Shown piece after piece: positions 16,746 through 24,169 of a DNA stretch of 33,556 nucleotides. The notes under the pieces are model-generated. The model was given only the letters and a program-made list of their open reading frames with translations, ran no database searches and was not told the DNA's origin. The DNA lies in NCBI GenBank assembly GCA_016932875.1, contig JAFGBZ010000062.1, forward strand, positions 1-33,556. Direction: 5' to 3'. The stretch's first letter is position 1. Each line of letters opens with the position of its first letter. Both the position numbers and the translations under genes were made by a program. This DNA comes from Candidatus Iainarchaeum sp. Lineage in GTDB: Archaea > Iainarchaeota > Iainarchaeia > Iainarchaeales > JAFGBZ01.

Positions 16746-18122
16746 GTGATTAATATAAAGAAATTGCTTGAAAAAACCCTGAAAAAAATAAAGCCGATAG
16801 AAAAAGAGTTAAAAGAAGAAAAAAAATTCACTGAAGAAATCATTGAAAAAATACAGAAATTAAATCCAAACATACAAGAAACAGTGCTTGCAGGCTCTCT
16901 TTCACGGGAAACCCATCTGAAAGGAGACAGGGATTTTGATATCTTTATTTTATTTGATTCAAAAATGCCTTTAAAAGAATTTGAATTCCAAGCAATTGAA
17001 ACAGGGAAAAAATTTTTTAAAGGACATAAATGGGAAAAAGCCTATTCACAGCATCCTTACATTAAAGGAGAAATAAACGGATTCAAAATAGAAGTTGTTC
17101 CAAGCTATAAAATAAGCGGAACAGAATTAATGCAGAGCGCTGTTGACAGGACTCCTTTTCATACAAAATATTTGGAAAGAAAATTAACTGAAAAACAAAA
17201 AGATGAAGTAAGATTATTAAAAAAATTTTTGAAGGGAATTAATGCTTACGGCGCTGAATTGAAAACAAATTCAATGCCAGGATATTTAACTGAACTGCTT
17301 ATACTGAACTATGGTTCATTTGAAAATACTTTAAAGGAAGTAAGCAAATGGAAAACCATTCAGATAATTGACTTGGAAAAACAATTAACTGAAGAAGAAG
17401 CAAAAAAATTTGATTCACCTTTAATTGTAATTGACCCAGTGGATAAAACAAGGAATGTTGCAGCAGCAGTTTCAATGAATCAGAAAGCAAGATTTATTGC
17501 AGCGGCACGCGAGTTTTTGAAAAAACCAAGCGAAAAATTCTTTTTTGAACATAAAAGAAAAATATTGAATAAAAGCAAAATAAAGGAATTTTTGAAAAAA
17601 AAAGAATTAATTGCATTAAAAATAAATTACCCTAAAGGAGAGCTTGCAGATAATGTTTGGGGGCAGTTAAAAAGATTAAGCAAAAAAATCGCAAACGCGC
17701 TTGAAGAAAAAGAATTCATTGTTTACAGATTTGATGAATGGACTGATGAAAAAAAAGAAATGATTATAATGCTTGAACTTGAATCACTTGTTCTGCAGAA
17801 AACAAAAAAATTAATTGGACCAGAAATAACCCAAGAAGAACATGTGAATAAATTCCTTGAAGCCCATAAAAAAAAGCTTTCGGGACCAAGAATTGAAAAA
17901 GCAAGAATAATCCTTGAAGGAGAAAGAAAATACATTAAAGCAAATAAATTCATTGAAGATTTCATTAAAAAAACAAGCAAAGAAGGAAAAACAGCAATAA
18001 ATAAACCGCTTAAAAAACCAGTAATACTTAATGAAAAACAAATAATGCAGTTATTTGATTCAGATAAGCAATTTGCAAGGTTTTTATCTGATTATTTGAT
18101 TGGAAAAGAAGTATTCTATTAA
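16746..18122 (+). CDS. cca: Archaeal (class I) CCA-adding tRNA nucleotidyltransferase
   Basis: Adds or repairs the 3' CCA of tRNAs. The 458-residue length and domain order match archaeal class I enzymes. The nucleotidyltransferase motif is GSLSRETHLKGDRDFDIF, with Gly50-Ser51 and the metal-binding Asp63 and Asp65. A third region, GFKIEVVPSYKI, supplies the further acidic residue. SAVDRTPFHTKYL and the tail domains follow. The start is GTG. Three of the four tRNA genes in this window do not encode CCA, so this activity is required. Confidence 0.94.
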   Translation: MINIKKLLEKTLKKIKPIEKELKEEKKFTEEIIEKIQKLNPNIQETVLAGSLSRETHLKGDRDFDIFILFDSKMPLKEFEFQAIETGKKFFKGHKWEKAYSQHPYIKGEINGFKIEVVPSYKISGTELMQSAVDRTPFHTKYLERKLTEKQKDEVRLLKKFLKGINAYGAELKTNSMPGYLTELLILNYGSFENTLKEVSKWKTIQIIDLEKQLTEEEAKKFDSPLIVIDPVDKTRNVAAAVSMNQKARFIAAAREFLKKPSEKFFFEHKRKILNKSKIKEFLKKKELIALKINYPKGELADNVWGQLKRLSKKIANALEEKEFIVYRFDEWTDEKKEMIIMLELESLVLQKTKKLIGPEITQEEHVNKFLEAHKKKLSGPRIEKARIILEGERKYIKANKFIEDFIKKTSKEGKTAINKPLKKPVILNEKQIMQLFDSDKQFARFLSDYLIGKEVFY

Positions 18123-18183
18123 TCAATTCCCTTAAATTAATTTTCTTCTTTCAGTTAAGCATAATTAATGGGGGTTGATTTAA

Positions 18184-19497
18184 TTGAAAAAAAAAGTAAT
18201 TATTCTTGGCGCTGCAGGGCGTGACTTCCATAATTTCAATACTTATTACAGAGACAATGCTAATTATGAAGTTGTTGCTTTCACCGCAGAACAAATTCCA
18301 GGAATTGATGACAAAAAATATCCTGCTGAATTAGCAGGAAAAAATTATCCTAACGGAATACAAATTTACTCTGAAAAAGAACTTTCTGGATTAATAAAAA
18401 AATTCAATGTAGATGAAGTAGTATTATCTTACTCTGATTTACCTTATGAATATGTAATGAATCGCTCTGCATTAGTTAATGCAGAAGGAGCAAATTTTGT
18501 TTTGCTTGGAACAAAAGACACGCAGATTAAATCCAATAAAAAAGTAATTGGAGTATGCGCTGTAAGAACTGGTTGCGGAAAAAGCCAGACTTCAAGAGCA
18601 ATAGTAAAAATACTTAAAAATCATGGAATTAAAGCAGCAGCAATAAGACATCCAATGCCTTACGGGGATTTAGTTAAACAAAAAGTACAGGCATTCAGAG
18701 AAATGAATGATTTAAAAAAACATGAATGCACCATTGAAGAAATGGAAGAATATGAACCATATATTGCTGAAGGATTAAGCATTTTTGCAGGAGTAGATTA
18801 CGGAGCAATATTAAAAGAAGCAGAAAAAGAAGCTGACTTAATTTTATGGGACGGCGGAAACAATGATTTCTCTTTTTATAAAACAGATTTACTGATTACA
18901 GTTGCAGACCCATTACGCGCAGGACATGAAGTAAGCTATTATCCAGGAGAAGTTAATTTCAGAGCAGCAGATATAATTTTAATAAATAAAATTAATTCAG
19001 CTAAACCAGAACAAATTAAATTAATTGAAGATAATGCAAAAAAAGTTAATCCAAAAGCAAAAATCATTAAAGCAGATTCAGTGCTTGAACTAGAAGAAAA
19101 AATTGATTTAAAAGGAAAAAAAGTTCTTGTGGTTGAAGACGGCCCAACAGTAACTCATGGAGGAATGGGAATCGGAGCAGGATATGTTTATGCAAAAGAA
19201 CACGGAGCAGAAATAATTGATGCGACAAAAAACTCTGTTGGATTAATTAAATCAACTTTTGAAAAATACAATCACTTGAAAAATGTGCTTCCAGCAATGG
19301 GTTACTCTGAACAGCAAGTAAAAGATTTAGAAACAACAATCAATAACACTGAATGCGATTTAGTTGTTTCAGGAACTCCAATTGATTTAAACAGATTAGT
19401 GAAAGCAAACAAAAAAATCGTGCACGTAAAATACGCTTTAAGCGATAAAGCAAAAAAAGAACTAGAAGAAGAATTAAAGAAAAGAGGATTTATTTAA
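18184..19497 (+). CDS. Cyclic 2,3-diphosphoglycerate synthetase family P-loop protein
   Basis: The 437 residues match the family named after the methanogen enzyme that cyclises 2,3-bisphosphoglycerate using ATP. Landmarks are the N-terminal Rossmann-like LGAAGRDFHNFNTYYRDN, the P-loop VRTGCGKSQTSRAI (about residue 125), ILWDGGNNDFSFY, the NKI-type guanine/adenine loop INKINS and VVEDGPTVTHGGMGIGAG. Members occur in many lineages not known to make cyclic diphosphoglycerate, so the reaction is not certain here. The start is TTG behind GGGGGTTGATTTAA. A terminator hairpin overlaps its stop codon. Confidence 0.8.
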   Translation: MKKKVIILGAAGRDFHNFNTYYRDNANYEVVAFTAEQIPGIDDKKYPAELAGKNYPNGIQIYSEKELSGLIKKFNVDEVVLSYSDLPYEYVMNRSALVNAEGANFVLLGTKDTQIKSNKKVIGVCAVRTGCGKSQTSRAIVKILKNHGIKAAAIRHPMPYGDLVKQKVQAFREMNDLKKHECTIEEMEEYEPYIAEGLSIFAGVDYGAILKEAEKEADLILWDGGNNDFSFYKTDLLITVADPLRAGHEVSYYPGEVNFRAADIILINKINSAKPEQIKLIEDNAKKVNPKAKIIKADSVLELEEKIDLKGKKVLVVEDGPTVTHGGMGIGAGYVYAKEHGAEIIDATKNSVGLIKSTFEKYNHLKNVLPAMGYSEQQVKDLETTINNTECDLVVSGTPIDLNRLVKANKKIVHVKYALSDKAKKELEEELKKRGFI

Positions 19498-19518
19498 TCC
19501 TCTTCTTTCTGTTTTTTT
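19482..19518 (+). terminator. Terminator overlapping the cDPG-synthetase-family stop codon
   Basis: A 9-base stem AAGAGGATT/AATCCTCTT with loop TATTT spans the last codons and stop of the upstream gene. It is followed by CTTTCTG and a T7 run. Confidence 0.65.
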
Positions 19519-19575
19519 AATAGCTCACTTAAAAGAAATAATTTAAAAAACTGTGTCACTAAAAATTAATGCATT

Positions 19576-19649
19576 GCACTCGTAGCGTAATGGTAGCGTT
19601 CGAGCCTTCCAAGCTCGCGGTTCGGGTTCGAATCCCGGCGAGTGCACCA
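19576..19649 (+). tRNA. tRNA-Gly(TCC)
   Basis: Cloverleaf with 7-base acceptor GCACTCG/CGAGTGC, anticodon stem CGAGC/GCTCG with loop CTTCCAA (anticodon TCC, reads GGA) and T arm with loop TTCGAAT. ACCA follows the acceptor stem, so CCA is encoded, unlike the other three tRNAs here. A T-run begins immediately afterwards and may end transcription. No intron is seen. Confidence 0.95.
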
Positions 19650-19695
19650 TTTTTTTCTAAAAACTATTAAATACTTCTTTTGAATTAAAGATAAT

Positions 19696-20310
19696 ATGGA
19701 AGGTAAATTCATTGTTTTTGAAGGCGTTGATGGAAGCGGTAAAAGCCTGATGGCTAGAATGGCTAAAGAATACATTCTAGAAGAAAAAGGTTATTCTCTT
19801 GATAAAGTGGTTTTAACCCAAGAACCAACTAATTCTTTTTTTGGAAGACAGGCAAGAGATTTACAGAAAACAGATAAAAATCCATTAAAGAACGCAGAAA
19901 AATGCTTTGACTTATATGTGAAAGACAGATTAAATCATTTAAGATATTTAATTGAACCTGCATTGCAGATGAATAAAATTGTTTTATGCGACAGATACAA
20001 GTATTCAACTTTTGTTTACCAGTCATTGCAGGGAATTAATGAAAAAAAAATAATTGAAATGCATGAAACAATGAGAATACCTGATTTAATACTGGTTTTT
20101 GATGTAAGAGCAAGAATTGCTTTAGAAAGAATTGGAAACAGAGGAACATTAGAAAAATTTGAGGAAAAAGAATTCATGGAAAAAGTTTCACGAGGTTTTT
20201 CAGGAATTAAAATTCATTTCAAAAAAGAAAACATTAAAATAATTGATGCAGAAAAACCTGCAGAAAAAGTATTTGAAGAAGTAAAAAAAGAATTAAAGCA
20301 GATTATATAA
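19696..20310 (+). CDS. tmk: Thymidylate kinase
   Basis: Phosphorylates dTMP to dTDP in the pathway to dTTP. The 204-residue length is typical. The P-loop is FEGVDGSGKS (about residues 8-17), followed by the EPT motif in VLTQEPTNS, DRLNHLRYLIEPAL, and the DRY-type motif LCDRYKYSTFVYQ. ATAATATGG at the start, without a ribosome-binding site and with an A/T-rich promoter region close by, suggests a leaderless message. It lies directly after tRNA-Gly(TCC) and converges on the P-type ATPase gene with 2 bases between them. Confidence 0.93.
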   Translation: MEGKFIVFEGVDGSGKSLMARMAKEYILEEKGYSLDKVVLTQEPTNSFFGRQARDLQKTDKNPLKNAEKCFDLYVKDRLNHLRYLIEPALQMNKIVLCDRYKYSTFVYQSLQGINEKKIIEMHETMRIPDLILVFDVRARIALERIGNRGTLEKFEEKEFMEKVSRGFSGIKIHFKKENIKIIDAEKPAEKVFEEVKKELKQII

Positions 20311-20312
20311 TT

Positions 20313-22850
20313 TCATGTTTCATTTGGAGTAAGCATTATAACTATTTTTGTTACTGCAATTGAAGTAATGTAAGCTAATGCACTCATTCCCAATAAGAAA
20401 ATCCATTGAATTAAATCAAGCGGAACCACATGAAATAAGGAATTAAGCGGAGTATAAATTACAAATAACTGAAGCATTACTGAAAAAGCTAAAGCAGCTA
20501 AAAGCCATTTATTTGAAAGCCATGTAAGCTGTTCCTGAAAACGAATGCTTCCAATTCTAATAAATTCATATAAAATAAATCCAGTGAACAAACAGGTTCT
20601 TGCAACTTCAAAACCATAAAAATGATTTGAAATTAAAAAAATCACTAAAAGCATTAAAGCTTTTTTTACTCCAATGAAAGTTATAAGCATTAACAATCGC
20701 TTGTTAAGAATTCCTTCAGATTTTTTTCTTGGAGGTTTTTTCATTATTCCTTTTACTGCTGGATCAAGCCCTAAAGCAAGTGCAGGAAGTCCATCGGTTA
20801 AAAGATTAATCCAAAGCAAATGAACAGGCATTAAGATTGGCTGATTTAATGTAAGAAAAACTGTTGCAAGAAATACAACTGTTACTTCAGCAATATTGCA
20901 GGTAAGCAAATAATTCACAAATTTTCTTATATTATCAAAAATTCTTCTTCCTTCTTCAACTGCTGCTTTAATTGAATTAAAATTATCATCCAATAAAATA
21001 ATGTCGCTTGCCTGCTTGGCTATTTCAGTTCCCTTTAAACCCATTGAAATTCCTACATCTGCTTTTTTCAGGGTTAAAGCATCATTTACTCCGTCGCCAG
21101 TCATTGCAACACGGTAATTCTTTTTTAATATTTCAAGAATTCTTAATTTATGAAATGAATCAGCTCTTGCAAAAATATTCACTCCTGATTTAAGTTTTTT
21201 TTCAAGCTCTGAATCAGTTAATTTTTCTAATTCTTTTCCTTCAATTACATCTTTGCTTTTCAAATTTATTTCATCAGCAATTGCTTTAGCAGTTTCAGGA
21301 TTATCGCCTGTGATCATTATAACTCTTATTCCTGCAGTAAGACAGTCAGCTAAAGCCTGTTTTACTTCTTCATGAGGCGGATCACGCATTGCCTGCAAGC
21401 CAATCCAAACTAAATTTTCTTCTAAATCTTTTTCCTTTGAATGAGTTTCCTTAAAAGCAAAACCTAAAACCCTTAAAGTTTTTGAAGCAAACTCTTTATT
21501 CTGCTGTAAAATTTCTTTTTTCTTTTTAGAAGTTAATGAAACAATTTTTCCGTTTTCATAAAATTTAGTGCATGATTCAATTAAAATTTCAGGAGCTCCT
21601 TTAGAAAAAACAAAAAAATCGGTTTTTGAATCTCCTTGTTTTACAACAACTGACATCATTTTTCTTTCAGAAGAAAAAGGAATTTCATTTACACGCCAGT
21701 ACTTTATAAGTTCATTCTGTGAAAAAAAAGAATCAGAAATTTTTTTCAAAGCAATTTCAGTCTGGTCTCCAAGATATTTTTCTTCCTGTTTTTCAGAATC
21801 ATTGCATAATGCTCCGCAAAGAAATAAATTTTTTAAAGCATTATTTTCTTTTATTATTGCTACAGTTATTTCTTCAGGTTTTAAAACAGAATCAATGAAA
21901 ACATTTGATACAGTCATTTCATTTTTTGTAAGAGTTCCTGTTTTATCAGTGCAGATAATATCAATTGCTCCAGCTGATTCAGTTACTGAAAGCTTTCTAA
22001 CCAAAGCATTTCTTTTAGCCATTGCATTTGAACCTAAAGCTAAAGCAAGAGTTACAACTGCTGGAAGCCCTTCAGGAATTGCAGCAACAGCTAAAGAAAC
22101 TGAAACCAGAATTGAATCATATAACCCATATTTGAATAAAGCAATAAAGAAAATAATAAGGATAATTCCTAAGGTAAGCAAAATTAATTTTTTGCTAAAT
22201 TCATTCATTTCATTCTGGAATGGGGTTTTTTCTTCTTTTATTTCTTCAAGCTTTTTTGCAATTCCTCCAATTTTTGAATTCATTCCTGTTTTTTCAACCA
22301 CTGCTTCAGCTCTGCCAATAAAAACAGAAGTATTCTTGAAAACAGTATCTGAAACTTTTTTGAGCACATCATCTGATTCGCCTGTAAGAATTGATTCATT
22401 CACTTTCAAACTGAATACTTCTAATAATTTTGCATCAGCAGGAACCACATCTCCTGATTCAAGAAAAATAATATCTCCTGGAACAAGTTCTTTTACAGGA
22501 ATTCTTTTTTTTACTCCGTCTCTTAAAACAACAGCCGAAGGAGAAGACATTTCCTGTAATGCTTCAACTGCTTTTTCTGCTTTAAATTCCTGAATAAATC
22601 CTGCAATGCCTGAAGCAAAAACAATTAATAAAATCAGAGCAGTATCAAATACTCTTGGCTCTTGTCCTGGAAGAAAACCAATTGAAAAAGAAACAACTGC
22701 AGCAGCAATTAATAAAAGAATTAAAGGAGAAGTAAACTGAGATAAAAAGATTTTCAAAGGACTTAATTTTACACTTCGAGCAATTTCATTTAATCCATGA
22801 ATTTCAAGCAACCTTAATGCTTCAGCAGATGAAAGCCCTTTATTAATCAA
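20313..22850 (-). CDS. SERCA-like Ca2+-transporting P-type ATPase
   Basis: Pumps cations, most likely Ca2+, out of the cell. The 845 residues have an N-terminal cation ATPase segment (GLSSAEALRLLEIHG), the actuator TGES motif (LTGESDDV), phosphorylation site DKTGTLT (about residue 300), and hinge motifs TGDNPETAKAIA and MTGDGVNDALTLKKAD. About 10 membrane helices are expected. The Ca2+ ligands of SERCA helices are recognisable: PEGLPAVV in M4, CNIAEVTVVF in M5 and NLLTDGLPALALG in M6, which argues for Ca2+ rather than Na+/K+. The start is TTG with GGTG upstream, aligning well with the family N-terminus. Confidence 0.92.
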   Translation of the reverse strand: MINKGLSSAEALRLLEIHGLNEIARSVKLSPLKIFLSQFTSPLILLLIAAAVVSFSIGFLPGQEPRVFDTALILLIVFASGIAGFIQEFKAEKAVEALQEMSSPSAVVLRDGVKKRIPVKELVPGDIIFLESGDVVPADAKLLEVFSLKVNESILTGESDDVLKKVSDTVFKNTSVFIGRAEAVVEKTGMNSKIGGIAKKLEEIKEEKTPFQNEMNEFSKKLILLTLGIILIIFFIALFKYGLYDSILVSVSLAVAAIPEGLPAVVTLALALGSNAMAKRNALVRKLSVTESAGAIDIICTDKTGTLTKNEMTVSNVFIDSVLKPEEITVAIIKENNALKNLFLCGALCNDSEKQEEKYLGDQTEIALKKISDSFFSQNELIKYWRVNEIPFSSERKMMSVVVKQGDSKTDFFVFSKGAPEILIESCTKFYENGKIVSLTSKKKKEILQQNKEFASKTLRVLGFAFKETHSKEKDLEENLVWIGLQAMRDPPHEEVKQALADCLTAGIRVIMITGDNPETAKAIADEINLKSKDVIEGKELEKLTDSELEKKLKSGVNIFARADSFHKLRILEILKKNYRVAMTGDGVNDALTLKKADVGISMGLKGTEIAKQASDIILLDDNFNSIKAAVEEGRRIFDNIRKFVNYLLTCNIAEVTVVFLATVFLTLNQPILMPVHLLWINLLTDGLPALALGLDPAVKGIMKKPPRKKSEGILNKRLLMLITFIGVKKALMLLVIFLISNHFYGFEVARTCLFTGFILYEFIRIGSIRFQEQLTWLSNKWLLAALAFSVMLQLFVIYTPLNSLFHVVPLDLIQWIFLLGMSALAYITSIAVTKIVIMLTPNET

Positions 22851-22933
22851 TTAAAAACACCTTAATAAAAAAAAAGAATTCATTGATATTTAAGGATTGC
22901 TGAAAAAGAAAAAAGTAATTAAATGCGAAGCAA

Positions 22934-22995
22934 AGACTGCTGAAAGCAGTCTACGCCTGCCGGCTGGCGTGACAGCTGAGCGGAGTGAGCAGCTG
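22934..22995 (+). repeat. GC-rich double-hairpin element, copy A
   Basis: A GC-rich island in AT-rich DNA with three stem-loops in a row. The first is AGACTGCT-GAA-AGCAGTCT (22934-22952). The second is ACGCC/GGCGT around a GCCGGC palindrome (22953-22970). The third is CAGCTG with an 11-base loop containing CGGAGTGA and CAGCTG (22973-22995). The GAA loop and the CA...TG terminal hairpin recur at 26596-26639 and 31361-31405 with different stem sequences. It ends 3 bases from the 3' end of tRNA-Gly(CCC) on the other strand. No clear flanking duplication is seen. Confidence 0.65.
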
Positions 22996-22998
22996 AAA

Positions 22999-23070
22999 TG
23001 CATCTGCCGGGATTTGAACCCGAATCAAAAGCTTGGGAAGCTCTCATCCTAACCATTAGACTACAGATGC
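22999..23070 (-). tRNA. tRNA-Gly(CCC)
   Basis: Minus-strand cloverleaf with acceptor GCATCTG/CAGATGC, anticodon loop TTCCCAA (anticodon CCC, reads GGG) on an AGAGC/GCTTT stem, and T loop TTCAAAT on a CGGG/CCCG stem. The discriminator base is A and CCA is not encoded. No intron. Confidence 0.94.
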
Positions 23071-23117
23071 AACAAATTAATTGTTTTGAGAATTGTTTAA
23101 ATAATTACGCAAAAATC

Positions 23118-23152
23118 GCACCGGCAACTTACTCCTTCCTTTTGTTTTTAAA
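23118..23152 (+). promoter_or_regulatory. Shared motif + TATA promoter of the HTH-LAGLIDADG gene
   Basis: GCACCGGCAA (23118-23127), 17 bases including TACTCCTTCC, then TATA box TTTTTAAA (23145-23152), then 21 bases to the ATG at 23174. The same arrangement occurs before the PolB-like gene and the zinc ribbon-HerA operon. The spacing from the TATA box implies transcription starting at or just before the start codon. Confidence 0.7.
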
Positions 23153-23173
23153 GGAAAAAAAACAAATTTTAGT

Positions 23174-24118
23174 ATGGAAAACCTTTACCTCAATATTGAA
23201 AAAGAAAAGCAAAGGAAACTTGTAGAAATACTAAAACAAAAAGCAGGATTTAGCTGGACTCAACTCGCAAGATTTTTAGGCGTTACAAGAGGAATGACAA
23301 TAAATTACCATACAGGAAAATGCAGAATGCCTTTTGAAAAAATTAAAATGCTGTTCAAGTTAACTAAAACAAGCTGGACTAAATTTGATTTAAAGTTTAT
23401 AGAAGTAAAAAACAAGCCAAAAAACCCAGTTATAAGCGAATTTGACGAAGACTTTGCTGAATTTCTTGGATTACTTTATGGCGATGGATGCTTAAGCAAG
23501 CATGGAAACGTAATCCATGTTACATGCAATGCTGTTTCTGACAGAAAATATGTTGAAGAAACTGTAAAACCAAAATTTGTCAAATTGTTTTCATTAGAAC
23601 CAAAAATAATAATCAATGAAAGCTGGATTCGCTGCCGTTTATATTCAAAAAAAGTTTCTGAATTTCTTTCAAACACTTTTGAAATCCCAATAGGAAAAAA
23701 GAAAGGAAAAATGAAAATTCCTAAAATAATTTATTCAAATCCGGTTTATTATAAAGCATTTTTGAGGGGATTGTTTGATACTGATGGTGGATTTCACAGG
23801 CATCATAAAAACAGTGCACAAATTCATTTTACTAGCGCTGATGAAAATTTTTTGAAAGAAACATGGAAATTATTATTAAAATTAGGGTTTAATGCTAAAT
23901 TAGGTAAAGAAGACATCTGGATTTTGGATTCTGTTGAAATCGATAAATTCTTTAAAGAAATAAATCCACATAATCCAAAACATATTTATAAATACAAAAA
24001 ATACAAAAAAACAGGAATTGTTCCATTACATAGAGAAATAGATTACGCTAAACTATTTGGAGTTTGCGACCGCCGGGAATCGAACCCGGCTCCAAAGCTT
24101 GGCAAGCTCCGATCATAA
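23174..24118 (+). CDS. HTH-LAGLIDADG protein (free-standing homing-endonuclease-like or regulator)
   Basis: The 314 residues start with a helix-turn-helix region (FSWTQLARFLGVTRGMTINYH, about 26-46). A LAGLIDADG domain with two motifs follows: FLGLLYGDGCL (about 97-107) and FLRGLFDTDGGF (about 196-207), both keeping the catalytic Asp. It is not inside an intein or intron, so it stands alone. It could cut DNA, or act as a transcription factor like bacterial WhiA, which pairs the same two folds. The last 17 or so residues (CDRRESNPAPKLGKLRS) are simply the antisense of tRNA-Gly(GCC), so the original C-terminus may have been lost or the ORF extended by chance. The promoter carries the shared GCACCGGCAA motif. 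Confidence 0.8.
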   Translation: MENLYLNIEKEKQRKLVEILKQKAGFSWTQLARFLGVTRGMTINYHTGKCRMPFEKIKMLFKLTKTSWTKFDLKFIEVKNKPKNPVISEFDEDFAEFLGLLYGDGCLSKHGNVIHVTCNAVSDRKYVEETVKPKFVKLFSLEPKIIINESWIRCRLYSKKVSEFLSNTFEIPIGKKKGKMKIPKIIYSNPVYYKAFLRGLFDTDGGFHRHHKNSAQIHFTSADENFLKETWKLLLKLGFNAKLGKEDIWILDSVEIDKFFKEINPHNPKHIYKYKKYKKTGIVPLHREIDYAKLFGVCDRRESNPAPKLGKLRS

Positions 24119-24137
24119 ACCAATAGACTACGGTCGC
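24065..24137 (-). tRNA. tRNA-Gly(GCC)
   Basis: Minus-strand cloverleaf: acceptor GCGACCG/CGGTCGC, anticodon loop TTGCCAA (anticodon GCC, reads GGC and GGT) on a GGAGC/GCTTT stem with G-T pairs, T stem CCGGG/CCCGG with loop TTCGATT. CCA is not encoded. The 3' end of the HTH-LAGLIDADG reading frame overlaps it by 54 bases in antisense. Confidence 0.94.
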
Positions 24138-24169
24138 GTACAGAAAAAATTTCTTTTGCAAAAGGTTTA

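Noticed and set aside
19566-19775. 69-residue minus-strand ORF ending in RRDSNPNRELGRLERYHYATSAMH
   Set aside because: Antisense of tRNA-Gly(TCC) plus the start of tmk; a common false ORF pattern.
21568-22593. 341-residue ORF opposite the P-type ATPase
   Set aside because: Shadow ORF; the minus-strand frame is a complete P-type ATPase with all motifs.
22998-23225. 75-residue plus-strand ORF MHLPGFEPESKAWEALILTIRL...
   Set aside because: It is the antisense translation of tRNA-Gly(CCC), running into the HTH-LAGLIDADG start.
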